A DNA stretch of 64,000 nt from Haematobia irritans (GCF_050003625.1 NC_134398.1:25637211-25701210), one strand, 5' to 3'. Shown: positions 23,800 through 37,000, counted from the first letter of the stretch. The notes: generated by a model from the letters alone, not told the origin. Numbers and translations: made by a program.

Positions 23800-25800
23800 T
23801 AGAAATAACGAAATATTCTATAACACAAATATAGAAACAAAATTTTGAGAAAATTTTCTATGGAAATAAAATTTCGAGAAAATTTTCTACAGCAACAAAT
23901 TTTTGAGAAAATTTTCTATAGAAATAAAATTTTGACAAAATATTCTACAGAATTAAAATTTTGAGAAAATTTTCTATAGAAATAAAATGTTGACAAAATG
24001 TTCTTTAGAAATAAATTATGACAAAATTTTCTGTAAAAAAATATGACAACATTTTTTGTAGAAATATGACAAAACTTTCTATAAAAATAAAACATTTTCT
24101 ATAGAAATAAAGTTTTGAAAACATTTTCTATAGAAATAAAATTTTGACAAAATTTCTATAGAAATACAATTTTGACAAAATTTTCTATAGAAATAAAATT
24201 TTAACAAAATTTTCTATAGAAATAAAATTTTAACAAAATTTTCTATAGAAATAAAATTTTAGCAAACTTTTATATAGAAATAAAATATTGACAAAATTTT
24301 CTATGGAAATAAAATTTTGATAAAATTTTCTATAGAAATAACATTTTGAAAAAATTTCTGTAGAAATCTTATAACAAAATTTTCGGTAAAAATATATTAT
24401 GACAAAACTTTCTATAAAAATAAAATTTTGACAATATTTTCTATAGAAATAAAATTTTGACAAAATTTTCTGCAGAAAAAAACTATGACAAAACTTTCTG
24501 TAGAAATATGTTATAACAAAACTTTCATATATAGCAACAACAACATTTATAGCAACCAAATTGTGACAAACTTGGCAAAATTTTCTGTAGGCATAAAATT
24601 TTGACAACATTTTTTATAGAAATAAAATTTGACAATTAATTTCGGGATTGAATCAGAAATTTTTTATTTTGTGTATGGATTTCGATAAAATCTAATCTTC
24701 ATTTTTCGGATCATATTGGGAGTTTTTACGGTTTTTTTCATTCACGTTTTGGAGGCGATGCAACACTGCTAGTAATGGTGCTAAAATCAAATTGTCTATG
24801 GAAATAAAATTTTGACAAAAATTTTTCTATAGAAATAAAATTTTGACAAAATGTCTATAGAAACAAACATTTTCATAAATTTTTCTATAGGAATAAAATT
24901 TGGACAAAATTTAAAAAATAATATGACAAAATTTTCGGTAGAAATATGTTATGACAAAGTTTTCTATAGAAATAAAATTTTGTCAACATTTTCTATAGAA
25001 ATAAAATTTTGCCAAAATTTTCTATAGAAATAAAATTTTGAGAAAATTTTCTATAGAAATAAAATTTTGAGAAAATTTTCTATAAAAATAAAATTTTGAC
25101 AAAATTTTCTATAGAAATAAAATTTGGACAACATTGTCTTTAGAAATGAAATTTGACAAAATTGTCTATGGAAATAAAAAAATTTTTCTATAGAAATAAA
25201 ATTTTGAAAAAATTTCTATAGAAATTAAATTTTCGTAAATTTTACTATAGGAATAAAATTTTGACAAAATTTAAAAAAAAAATATGACAAAATTTTCGGT
25301 AGAAATATGTTATGACAAAAAATAAAATTTGGACAAAATTTCTATAGGAAATAAAATTTTCATAAATTTTTCTACAGGAATAAAATTTTGTCAAATAGAA
25401 TAGAAATAAAGTTTTGACAACATTTTCTATAGAAATGAAATTTGAAATTTGTCTATGGAAATGAAATTTCACAAAATTGTATATGGAAATAAAATTTTGA
25501 CAAAATTGTATATGGAAATAAAATTTTGACAAAAGATTTGCCATAAAAATAAAATTTTGACAAAATTTCTATAGAAATAAAATTTTCATACATTTTTCTA
25601 TAGGAATAATATTTTGACACAATTTTTTATAAAAAAAAATTATGACAAAATGTATGGTAGAAATATGTTATGACAATGTTTTCTATAGAAATAAAATTTT
25701 GACAAAATTTTCTATAGAAATAAAATGTTGACAAAATCTTCTGTAGAAATAAAATTTTGACAAAGTTTTCTGTAGAAATAAAATTTGGACAAAATGTATT
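23800..25800 (-). repeat. 29-bp satellite array, about 2 kb
   Basis: Heavily diverged units, with local expansions such as ATTTTCGGTAGAAATATGTT (near 24380, 24935, 25290). It is interrupted near 24632-24680 by a MITE family 1 end and unique sequence up to about 24780. Confidence 0.88.
24632..24680 (-). mobile_element. MITE family 1 end fragment
   Basis: CAATTAATTTCGGGATTGAA then TTTTTTATTTTGTGTA is the reversed terminal 45 bases of the MITE. The rest is missing. Confidence 0.6.
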
Positions 25801-25896
25801 TTTTTTTTTTGAAGAAAACTTATTTTTTTATAATAACCCCAAAAATTTGATTAAATGCTGCAAAATATTATTTTTTATCTGGTAGTTTTTTGGTAA

Positions 25897-27430
25897 TTAT
25901 ACCCTGCGCCACACTGTGGAACAGGGTATTATAAGTTAGTGCATATGTTTGTAACACCCAGAAGGAGACGAGAGAGACACATGGTGTCTTTGGCAATGAT
26001 GCTCAGGGTGGGTCCCTGAGTCGATATAACCATGTCCGTCTGTCCGTCTGTCTGTGAACACATTTTTGTGATCAAAGTCTAGGTCGCAATTTAAGTCCAA
26101 TCGCCTTCAAATTTGGCACATGTTCCTAATTTGGGTCAGAATAGAACCCTATTGATTTTGGAAGAAATCGGTTCAGATTTAGATATAGCTCCCATATATA
26201 TCTTTCGCCCGATATGCACTAATATGGACCCAGCAGCCAGAGTTTTATACCGATTTGCTTGAAATTTTGTACAAACATAACACTTAGTCGTATAGTCAAG
26301 TGTGCAAAATTTGATTGAAATCGGTTTAGATTTAGATATAGCTCCCATATATATCTTTCGCCCGATATAGACTTATATGGCCCCAGAAGCCAGATTTTTG
26401 GCCGAATTTGGTTAAAATTTTGCAGTAAGAGTACAATTAGTAGTATAGTCAAGTGTGCAACATTTTATTGAAATCGGTTCAGATTTAGATATAGCTCCCA
26501 TATATATCTTTTGCCCGATATGGACTAATATGGTCCTAAAAGCCAGAGTTTTGGCCCAATTTGGTTGAAATTATGCAAAGGGAGTAGATTTAGCATTGTA
26601 GCTATGCGTGCCAAATTTGGTTGAAATCGATTCATTTAGATATAGAAATCGATTCATTTAGATTAGATTTAGATATAGCTCACATATATATCTTTCGCCC
26701 GATATGCACTTATATGGACTCCGAAGCCAGAGTTTTATCCCGATTAGCTTGAAATTTTGCACAAGGAGTACAATTGGTATAGTTATGTGTGCCAAATTTG
26801 ATTGAAATCGGTTCAGATTTAGATATAGCTTCCATATATATTTTTCACCCGATATGGACTTATATGGCCCCAGAAGCCAGAGTTTTGGCCCAATTTGGTT
26901 GGAATTTTGCACTAGGAGTACAATTAGTAATATAGTCATGTGTGGAAAATTTGATTGAAATCGGTTCAGATTTAGATATAGCTCCCATATAAATGTTTTT
27001 CTGATTTGGACAAAAATGGTAAAAATACCAAAATTTTCCTTGTTAAATCGCCACTGCTTAGTCGAAAAGTTGTAAAAATGACTCTAATTTTCCTAAACTT
27101 CTAATACATATATATCGAGCGATAAATCATAATAAACTTTTTTCCTTAAAATTGCTTCAGATTTAAATGTTTCCCATATTTTTTTAATAGCATTGTGTTC
27201 CACCCTAGTGCATTAGCCGACTTGAATTTTGAGTCTATAGATTTTGTAGAAGTCTATCAAATTTTGTCCAGATCGAGTGATATTTAAATGTATGTATTTG
27301 GGACAAACCTTTATATATAGCCCCAACACATTTGACGGATGTGATATGGTATCGAAAATTTAGATCTACAAAGTGGTGCAGGGTATAATATAGTCGGCCC
27401 CGCCCGACTTTAGACTTTCCTTACTTGTTT
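25897..27430 (-). mobile_element. Family B minisatellite element, single complete copy
   Basis: One terminus is TTATACCCTGCGCCAC. The same box, inverted, lies at 27373-27388 (15 of 16 match). It is followed by hairpin AGTCGG/CCGACT (27392-27397, 27404-27409) and 21 bases ending ACTTGTTT. Between them are the conserved end block with a (CTGT)n run and six to seven 153-bp monomers. At 1.53 kb this is the cleanest unit of the family in the window. Confidence 0.8.
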
Positions 27431-27589
27431 CAGTTTATAGCACTCAGCAAAATGTATATCTACAATCTATATAAGCCAGCCTCGCCAGCCTCGCCTGGCT
27501 TTAGTCTTTTCTTACTTTCTTTATTTAATAAAATGTTTATTGGAATAAAAAAAAATTGACATAAAAACGTATAAATTTGAAATCAAATC

Positions 27590-27716
27590 AGTTAAGATGA
27601 TTTTATTGTTTTTTTATTTGATTAAAAATTGTGTCAGTTGATAATTTAATTGACTAAGTTTTCAGTTGCAATCAATTTTTTAATTTGAGATATTTTAGCT
27701 ATATTTTTTCTGTGTA
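27590..27716 (+). repeat. Diverged MITE family 1-like remnant
   Basis: TTAATTG words and an end TTTTTTCTGTGTATG. Upstream, 27431-27530, a GCCAGCCTCGCCTGGCTTTA hairpin-like remnant resembles a decayed family B/C end. Confidence 0.45.
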
Positions 27717-28985
27717 TGTGGGACTTGTATTTTTGTTTTTCCCGCGTGTGTAGGTAAGAGTTTCCCAAAATTCTAAAAATATTAGAAATATAGCAATATC
27801 GGTACATGATTTTAAAAATGATAGTTCTCATTTCATTTGTCACTAGGGAAATGATTTGTAATAGGTGGAATTGGAAATGCTACTATAGTTCGTCGAACTA
27901 TGACTATGTTTTCAAATTTTGACATTTCCATAGGTATAAGATATACGTTAGTACCCTCTTCCAATATTTTGTTCCCATACAAAAAACAACGCTCTCTCCA
28001 ATGAATGGCAAGTATAGTAACTAATATATCTGAAATCCTGGTAAAATACACGATAACACTGAATAACTCACACACACACACACTAATACAAAACTCTACT
28101 ATATGTATGAAATACTGTCACAACCGCACATAACATTTGTTCAGAACAATTGCCATGGTAGTCTATTATCAAAATATGCGAGAGCTACACCATAAATCCT
28201 CACACCTATTCAACTACACATACATTTCCAAACATGTAGGTGTAAACATTTTTATCAATTTTATCAATTGTTGAGAGTGGGTTCGTTGAGCTTAGCGTAT
28301 GTGTAATAAGGCACATAACGTTTTATGCTCTAAGTAAAACTACGACAACAAAACACTATAAACAACAATAAAAAAGCAACAACCAGTGTGAGTAAATGTC
28401 GCTCACATTCACTCCACAAATAGGCAGCTTTACGCGCCTATATGCTAGCTAAGCTATTGTAAAACACAATGTTGCCCCATTGTTCAATGAAATCCTAGAG
28501 CATATAAACCAACAATAACATAAGGACTTGGGATGAAAAACAAACTATGAAAATACACGAATAACATTTTGTTTGTATAGACACATACAAATACTTTTAC
28601 ACGAATACCATATCCTGTATCAGTATTACCACAAACATAAATGTACAACTGGATTATCCTCTCAAAGGCATAGGCACCCCTAACGACTACGGTAAGAGTA
28701 CACAGGGTGGCATGTCATTATATCTATGGATGTGATGGTCGCACAATAGGACGATGATTATTAAGATGGCAAATTAGGATAATAAATAAAAAAGGTAAGT
28801 GCATCTTCTTTTCTTGCATAGCTATTTAGTTGATAGACTAATAAGGTAGTGAAACTGACTATCGCCAGTAGTTTTTCGACTAAAATCTTAACTGAATTAG
28901 GAAACAAGTAAATAGAACCGTAAATTCACCCAGACCGATACTTATACGGGATTCTTAAAGATTATATGAGAGCTATATATAATTA
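27717..28985. other. Unique-looking sequence, no gene called
   Basis: CA microsatellite at 28068-28082. Patches such as 28380-28450 are GC-richer, but no ORF with recognisable domain was seen. Confidence 0.45.
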
Positions 28986-28989
28986 TCGA

Positions 28990-29498
28990 CCGATATGGCA
29001 AAATTTTCTATAGAAATAAAAATTTGACAAAATTTTCTCTAGAAATAAAATTTTGGCAAAATTATCTATAGATATAAAATTTCTACAAAATTTTCTATAG
29101 AAAAAAATCATCTATAGAAATAAAATTTTAACAAAATTTTCTATAGGAATAAAATTTTGGCAAAATTTTCTATAGATATAAAATTTCTAAAAAATTTTCT
29201 ATAGCAATAAAATGGAGATAAAATTTTCTATAGAAATAAAATTTTAACAAAATTTTCTACAACAATACAGTTTTGGGAAAATTTTCTATAGAAATAAAAT
29301 TTTAACAACATTTTCTATAGGAATAAAATTTTTACAACATTTTTTAAAAGAAATAAAATGTTGACAAAATTCTTTATAGAAACAAAATTTTCTATAGAAA
29401 TAAAATTTTAACAAAATTTTATATAGAAATAAAATTTTGTCCAAATTTTCTATAGAAATAAAATTTTGACAAAATTTTTTATAGAAATAAAATTGTGG
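28990..29498 (-). repeat. 29-bp satellite array
   Basis: About 17 units, flanked on the left by a short family A monomer piece (ATTATCGACCGATATGG, 28981-28997). Confidence 0.88.
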
Positions 29499-29500
29499 CT

Positions 29501-29851
29501 AGGTTAGGTTAGGTTAGGTTATGTGGCAGCCCGATGTATCAGGCTCACTTAGACTATTCAGTCCATTGTGATACCACAGTGGTGAACTTCTCTCTTATCA
29601 CTGAGTGCTGCCCGATTCCATGTTAAGCTCAATGACAAGGGACCTCCTTTTTATAGCCGAGTCCGAACGGCGTTACACATTGCAGTGAAACCACTTAGAG
29701 AAGCTTTGTAACCCTCAGAAATGTCACCAGCATTATTGAGGTGGGATAATCCACCGCTGAAAAACTTTTTGGTGTTCGGTCGTAGCAGGAATCGAACCCA
29801 CGACCTTGTGTATGCAAGGCGGGCATGCTAACCATTGCACCACGGTGGCTC
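29501..29851 (-). mobile_element. SINE1, full-length tRNA-derived copy
   Basis: On the minus strand it starts at the tRNA end GAGCCACCGTGGTGCAATGG, with a pol III A-box-like TGGTGCAATGGTTAGCATG and a B box GGTTCGATTCC. A body of about 280 bases follows, then a tail (AACCT)n, seen on the plus strand as TAGGTTAGGTTAGGTTAGG. The anticodon-arm equivalent CCTTG/CAAGG has a 6-base loop, so it is not a working tRNA. It is inserted within a 29-bp array. Confidence 0.88.
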
Positions 29852-29869
29852 CCGTGGTGCAATGGTTAG
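29828..29869. repeat. 18-bp perfect inverted repeat at the SINE head
   Basis: CTAACCATTGCACCACGG (29828-29845), 6-base spacer, then its exact complement CCGTGGTGCAATGGTTAG (29852-29869). The second arm lies outside the normal SINE end. Confidence 0.95.
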
Positions 29870-31290
29870 AAATAAAATTTTGGCAAAATTTTCTTTAGAA
29901 ATAAAATTTTGGCAAAATTTTGTTTAGAAATAAAATTTTGACAAAATTTTCTTTAGAACTGATATTTTTATAAAATTTTCTATAAAAGCAAAATTTTGGC
30001 AAAATTTTCTATAGAAAATAAAATTTGGGCAAAACATTGTATAGAAATAAAATTTTGGCAAAATATTGTATAGAAGTATGTTTCTCAAATTTATTTGGGC
30101 AAAGCCCTGTAGATTGGAAGATGGTTGGATGGAAGGCCGTTTCGGAATTACCACATTCCTTGTCAGAATCATTTTCTACAGAAATAAAATTTTCTATAGA
30201 AATAAAATTGTGGCAAAATTTTCTTTAGAAATAAAATTTTGACAAAATTTTCTTTAGAACTGATATTTTTATAAAATTTACTATAAAAACTAAATTTCGG
30301 CAAAATTTTCTATAGAAAATAATATCGAAATAAAATTTTCACAAAAATTTTTATAGAAATAAAATTTTGACAAAATTTTCTATAGAAATACAATTTTCAC
30401 ATATATTTCAATAGAAATAAAATTGTGACTACATTTTCTACATAAAATAAAATTTTGACAAAATTTTCTAAAAAAAAATAAATTTTGACAAAATTTTCTA
30501 TAAAAATATAAACTTCATAAAGTTTTCTATAGCAATAAAATGTTGACAAAATTTTCTATGGAAACAAAATTTTAACAAAATTTTCTATGGAAACAAAATT
30601 TTAACAAAATTTTCTACAAAAATACAGTTTTGGGAAAATTTTCCATAGAAATACAATTTTAACAAAATTTTCTATAGGAATGAAATGTTAACAAAATTTT
30701 CTATAGATATAAAATGTTGACAAAATTCATTATGGAAACAAAATTTTGACAAAATTCTTTATAGAAACAAAATTTTGTCAAAATTTTCTATAGAAATAAA
30801 ATTTTGACAAAATTTTCTATAGAAATAAAATTGTGGCTAAATTTTCTTTAGAAATAAAATGTTGGCATAATTTTCTATAGAAAATAAAATTTTGGCTAAA
30901 CATTGTATAGAAATAAAATTTTGGCAAAATATTGTATAGAAGTATGTTTCTCAAATTTATTTGGGCAAAGCCCTGTAGACTACAAGATGGTTGGATGGAA
31001 GGCCGTTTCGGAATTACCACATTCCTTGTCAGTATCATTTTCTACAGAAATAAAATTCTTTTACTACAGAAACGAAATTTTGACAAAATTTTCGATAGAA
31101 ATAAAATTTTGGCAAAATTATCTATAGAAATAAAATGTAGGCAAAATTTTCTTTAAAAGTAAAATTTTGCCAAAATTTTCTATAGAACTGATATTTTAAT
31201 AAAACTCTCTATAGAAATAAAATTTTGGTAAAATTTTCTATAGAAGTAAAATTTAGAAAATATAATTTTGGCAAATATATTGTATAGAAG
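29870..31290 (-). repeat. 29-bp array co-amplified with a foreign cassette
   Basis: Units are interspersed with copies of a cassette containing ATTTATTTGGGCAAAGCCCT and GGCCGTTTCGGAATTACCAC. It appears at about 30073-30175 and 30941-31040, with a third copy starting at 31288. The units leading into each cassette (AGAACTGATATTTT, AACATTGTATAG) are also shared, so larger blocks were duplicated. Confidence 0.85.
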
Positions 31291-31480
31291 TATGTTTCTC
31301 AAATTTATTTGGGCAAAGCCCTGTAAGCTGCAAGATGCTTAAATGGAAGGCCGTTTCGCAATTACCACATTCCTCGTCAGAATCCTCTACTTGCAGCAAA
31401 ACTTTCAACCAATTATCAGAATAAATTGGGTTAGCTCACTAAAACTAAAATAAATTACATTTGAACCACCCGAAAAAAGG
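31288..31480 (+). repeat. GGGCAAAGCCCT cassette, longer copy
   Basis: Extends past the array copies into TTGCAGCAAAACTTTCAACC and AATTATCAGAATAAATT, like the copy at 58380-58565. It is the edge of some dispersed element whose class I do not recognise. Confidence 0.6.
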
Positions 31481-32387
31481 TTTTCAATAGTTCGTTTTTT
31501 AAATAAATTGTTGGACAATCACTTCACCTTTCCTTTGTCAAATCATCGGTTTCAGTGCAATGGGCTAGGTTTATTTTGATCGTGTTTCCTTTTTCTTTAT
31601 TTATTTTTTTATATCCTGCGCCACACTGTGGAACAGGGTATTATTTTTTGTTATGTTTGTTTCTTCTTTAACATATATGTGGTTTTGATTGCAGCTAAAA
31701 ACATGCGTTGATTAAAAACTGTTGTCAATATTTTTTATAAAACTAAAATTTTTGGCAAAATTCAAAAAGATTTTTTAAATTTGATAGATGTTTGGTAAAA
31801 GTTTCTTAAAATCTCGTTAAATTAGTTTAGCTGGAATAAAAAGGAATTGAAATAATTTTCTAACTAATTTGATTTTTATTCCTATTCAATTTTAAGGGGT
31901 CTGAGATTAACAGGGGCTCGATGAATATCAAGACTTTTTACTCTTGTATATGATTTTTTTTTTTAAAACGCAACATCGAAAACAATTCTCCTAAAATCAA
32001 CCCACTGTGTATGATGCGTTCTCGTCATATCATCTCTCTATTAACACACAATCGGAAACTAACACACTCCACAGCAGCCAACTTCATTGTGTGTTGTTTG
32101 TTTGGCTTTTGCTGGTAGTGGTTTACCCACGCACTTATCCACCCCACACATCACGTGATACACACACACACACTATACTCTCATATATCCTGGACCATTT
32201 GACACAGTTTTTATACAATGAACGCGATATGATGCGAGTACCATTTGACTCTTCGTAATTATTCGCGAATTATGTACGCCTGGTGGATTTGATGAGCGAA
32301 AGCGCACACTTGTACAACGCATCTTGTCTCATGTGGCCTACATGTATACGGATAAAGGTATTTGTTTGAGTGTGTGTGTGTGCGTAA
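31481..32387. other. No gene called; family B end scrap
   Basis: 31611-31645 is an isolated family B terminus (CCTGCGCCACACTGTGGAAC). The rest is unique, with CA repeats at 32161-32172 and a TG run at 32370-32381 next to the mariner insertion. Confidence 0.5.
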
Positions 32388-33322
32388 TAAAGGGTGATTT
32401 GTTAAGAGCTTGATAACTTTAAAAAAAAAAAACGCATAAAATTTGCAAAATCTCATCGGTTCTTTATTTGAAACGTTAGATTGGTCCATGACATTTACTT
32501 TTTGAAGATAATTTCATTTAAATGTTGACCGCGGCTGCGTCTTAGGTGGTCCATTCGGAAAGTCAAATTTTGGGCAACTTTTTCGAGCATTTCGGCCGGA
32601 ATAGCCCGAATTTCTTCGGAAATGTTGTCTTCCAAAGCTGGAATAGTTGCTGGCTTATTTCTGTAGACTTTAGACTTGACGTAGCCCCACAAAAAATAGT
32701 CTAAAGGCGTCAAATCGCATGATCTTGGTGGCCAACTTACCGGTCCATTTCTTGAGATGAATTGTTCTCCAAAGTTTTCCCTCAAAATGGCCATAGAATC
32801 GCGAGCTGTGTGGCATGTAGCGCCATCTTGTTGAAACCACATGTCAACCAAGTTCAGTTCTTCCATTTTTGGCAACAAAAAGTTTGTTAGCATCGAACGA
32901 TAGCGATCGCCATTCACCGTAACGTTGCGTCCAACAGCATCTTTGAAAAAATACGGTCCAATGATTCCACCAGCGTACAAACCACACCAAACAGTGCATT
33001 TTTCGGGATGCATGGGCAGTTCTTGAACGGCTTCTGGTTGCTCTTCACTCCAAATGCGGCAATTTTGCTTATTTACGTAGCCATTCAACCAGAAATGAGC
33101 CTCATCGCTGAACAAAATTTGTCGATAAAAAAGCGGATTTTCTGCCACTGATTTTGGTAATAAAATTCAATGATTTGCAAGCGTTGCTCGTTAGTAAGTC
33201 TATTCATGATGAAATGTCAAAGCATACTGAGCAGCTTTCTCTTTGACACCATGTCTGAAATCCCACGTGATCTGTCAAATACTAATGCATGAAAATCCTA
33301 ACCTCAAAAGAATCACCCTTTA
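32388..33322 (-). mobile_element. DD41D mariner-like element, internally deleted copy 1
   Basis: Ends AAGGGTGATT, flanked by TA (32388-32389 and 33321-33322). About 935 bp, against the roughly 1.3 kb expected for a full mariner. It is inserted beside a TG microsatellite. Confidence 0.9.
32495..33207 (-). pseudogene. Mariner-family transposase, N-terminal DNA-binding part deleted, frame broken
   Basis: The start MNRLTNEQRL is followed by about ten more codons. A deletion then joins this out of frame to the catalytic region, whose own frame is open from NPLFYRQILF to the stop. Catalytic aspartates: ILFSDEAHFW, WFQQDGATCH and DLTPLDYFLW. The last two are 41 residues apart, the DD41D spacing described for the rosa group of mariners. 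The paired helix-turn-helix region is missing, so no functional transposase can be made. It differs from the copy at 50476-51189 at only about three residues over the shared 217, which points to recent activity of a common source. Confidence 0.88.
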
Positions 33323-34084
33323 CAAGAATTAACTCTCACATCAGAGTATAGGAGAATGGAATGCTGATGAGAGTTACTGAGGGTTCTTTTCACCAATCCA
33401 TCTATGTCAACATAGAGACACAGAAAGGAAGGAATAATTTACAAAAAAGGAGTGTGCAGATGATTGAAACTTATTATCCAAATGGAATTAATAAATTGTT
33501 GACTAACTGAATGAAAATTCATGGTAATTTCCCTAAAGATTTTCTAATGTGTTGAATGTCATTATCTCCATTCATTCTTCTATTTTTATACCGTCCACCT
33601 TAGGATAGGGAATATGTTAACTATGTCATTCCGTTTGTAACGTATCAAAGTATTTGTCTCAGAAACTAAAAAGTCAAAGCTTGGTTTTACGAACGATATA
33701 TTGTCAGCCTTTTTCATTATATAGAAAAATTCGTTAAATCGTTTAAATCGTAAGCGGAAATTTTAAAGGTTAAATTTTATTGAAAATCGTAATTTTTCCA
33801 TTTGAGTAGAAATTCATTATATTTGTATATCGCTGTTATTTATTGACTATATTCAATACAGATCAGGTTGCAATGGGGATTCAAGTTTTCTCGTCTCATG
33901 ACGCCCGTTGTACACCTATATCAATATTCGTCTTGCTGTGCTCCCTAGCTTCTCTTTCAATCGTACACATTTTATTCCGGGAACTCACTAATTTATTTCC
34001 AGTCCTCATTTATTATTCTTCGACGATATGTTGGGCTCTATATTTTTTTAAAAGAGTGAATCCTAAACTAAGAGCTACTTAAAC
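33323..34084. other. No gene called; family A/D end scrap
   Basis: 33590-33690 resembles the A/D terminal block (TATACCGTCCACCTTAGGAT, GTCATTCCGTTTGTAAC). The remainder is unique. Confidence 0.5.
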
Positions 34085-37000
34085 TTTTTATGGAAATAAA
34101 ATATAAAATAAAACTAAACTTTTTATGGAAATGAAATATAAAATAAAATTTTTCCAAAATTTTCTGTGGAAATACAATTTTCTAGACAAATAAAATTTTG
34201 ACAAAATTTTGTATGGAAATAAAATGAAGGCAAAATTTTCTATAGAAGTAACATTTTGACAGAGAAATAAAATTTCTAGAGAAATAAAATTTCGGCAAAA
34301 ATTTCTAAAAAAATAAAACTTTGGCAAATTTTTCTAAAAAGATACAATTTTGACAAAGTTTTCTATAGGAATAACTCTTTGGCAAAATTTTCTACAGCAA
34401 TAACATTTTAGCAAAATTTTTTATGGAAATAAAATTTTGGCAACATTTTCTATAAAAAAAAATTGTGGCAAAATGGTCTATAGAAATAAAATGTTGGCAA
34501 ACTTTTCTAGAGAAATACAATTTTGACAAAATGTTCTAGGGAAATAAAACTTTGGCATATTTTTCTATAGAGATAACATTTTGACAAATTTTTCTATAGA
34601 AATAAAATTTTGCTAACATTTTCTATAGAAACAAAATGTTGACAAAATTTTCTATAGAAATAAACTTTTTAAAAAATTTTCTATGGAAATAAAATGTTGG
34701 CACAATTTTCTATAGAAATAAAATTTTGACAAAGTTTTCTACAGAAATAAAACTTTGGCAAAATTTTCAATGAAATAAAATGTTGACAAAATTTTCTATA
34801 GAAATAAAATTTTGATAAAATTTTCTATGGAAATAAAATATTGGCAAAATTTTCTAAAGAAATAAAATTTTGACAAAATTTTCTACAGAAATAAAACTTT
34901 GGCAAAATTTTCTAGGGAAATAAAATGTTGACAAAATTTTCTATAGAAATAAAATTTTGACAAAATGTTCTATAGAAATAAAACTTTGACAAAATTTTCT
35001 AGGGAATTAACATTTTTACACAATTTTCTAGAAAAATAAAATTTTCTGTAAAAATTTTGACAAACTTTTCTAGGGAAATAAAATTTTGACCAAATTTTCT
35101 ACAGAAATAAAACTTTGGCAAATTTTTCTATAGAGATAAAATTTTGACAAAACTATCAATAGAAATAAAATTGTGAACAAATTTTCTAGGAAACTAAAAT
35201 TGTGACCAAATTTTCTAGGGAAATACAATTTTGGAAAAATTTTCTACAGAAATAAAATTTTGACAAAATGTTCTAGAGAAATAAAATTTTGACAAAATTT
35301 TCTATAGAAATAAAATTTTGACAAAATTTTCTATAGAAATAAAATTTTGACAAAATTTTCTATAGAAATAAAATCTTGACAAATTTTTTTATAGAAATAA
35401 AATTTTTACAAAATTTTCTATAGAAATAAAATTTTGACAAAATTTTCTGTAGAAATAAAATGTTGACAAAATTTTCTATAGAAACAAAATTTTGACAAAA
35501 TTTTCTATAGAAATAAAACTTTGACAACATTTTCTAGGGAATTAATATTTTTACACAATTTTCTAGAGAAAAAACTTTTGACAAACTTTTCTAGGGAAAT
35601 AAAATTTTGACCAAATTTTCTACAGAAATAAAATTTTGGCAAATTTTTCTATAGAGATAAAACTTTGGCAATTTTTTCTATAGAGATAAAATTTTGACAA
35701 AATTTTCAATAGAAATAAAATTGTGACCAAATTTCTAGGGAAATAAAATTTTGACAACACTTTCTAGACAAATACAATTTAAAAAAATTTTCTACTAAAA
35801 TAAAATTTTAACAAAATTTTCTAGAGAAATACAATTTTGACAAAATGTTTTTCTATAGAAATAAAATTTTGAAAAAATTTTTTATGGAAATAAAATGTTG
35901 GCAAAATTTTCTATGGAAATAAAATGTTGGCAAAATTTTCTATAGAAATAAAACTTTGGCAAAATTTTGTATGAAATAAAATGTTGACAAAATTTTCTAA
36001 GATATAAAATTTTGATAAAATTTTCTAGGGAAATAAAATTTTGACAAAATTTGCTATAAAAATAAAATTTTGACAAAAAAATAAAACTTTAGCATATTTT
36101 TCAATAGAGATAACATTTTGACAAATTTTTCTATAGAAATAAATCTTTGTCAACATTTTCTATAGAAATAAAATTTTGACAAAATTTTCTATAGAAATAA
36201 AATTTTGACAACTTTTTCTATAGAAATAACATTTTGACAAAATTTTCTATAGAAATAAAATTTTAACAAAATTTTCTATAGAAATAAAATTTTGACAACA
36301 TTTTCTATAGAAATAAAATCTTGACAAAATTTTCTAGGGAATTAACATTTTTACACAATTTTCTAGAGAAATAAAATTTTCTGTAAAAATAAAATTTTGA
36401 CAAACTTTTCTAGGGAAATAAAATTTTGACCACATTTTCTACAGAAATAAAACTTTGGCAAATTTTCCAGGGAATTAACATTTTTACACAATTTTCTAGA
36501 AAAATAAAATTTTCTGTAAAAATAAAATTTTGACAAACTTTTCTAGGGAAATACAATTTTGACCACATTTTCTACAGAAATAAAACTTTGGCAAATTTTT
36601 CTATAAAGACAAAACTTTGGCAAATTTTTCTATAGAGATAAAATATTGACAAAACTTTCAATAGAAATAAAATTATGACCAAATTTTTGTAGGGAAATAA
36701 AATTGTGAACAAATTTTCTAGGGAATTAAAATTTTGACAAAATTTTCTAGAGAAATACCATTTTGACAAAATGTTCTAGAGAAATACCATTTTGACAAAA
36801 TGTTCTAGAGAAATAAAACTTTGGCATATTTTTCTATAGAGATAACATTTTGACAAATTTTTCTATAGAAATAAAATTTTGTCAACATTTTCTATAGAAA
36901 TAAAATTTTGACAAAATTTTCTTTGGAAATAAAATTTTGACAAAATTTTCTATAGAAATAAAATTTTGAAAACATTTTCTATGGAAATAAAATGTTGGCA

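Noticed and set aside
29501..29520. Telomeric TTAGG repeat tract
   Set aside because: Only about four units, and always attached to the SINE end; Diptera do not use this telomere repeat.
29780..29850. Genuine tRNA gene on the minus strand
   Set aside because: A and B boxes are present, but the anticodon-arm equivalent has a 6-base loop, the sequence continues into a repeated SINE body, and several copies exist in the window.
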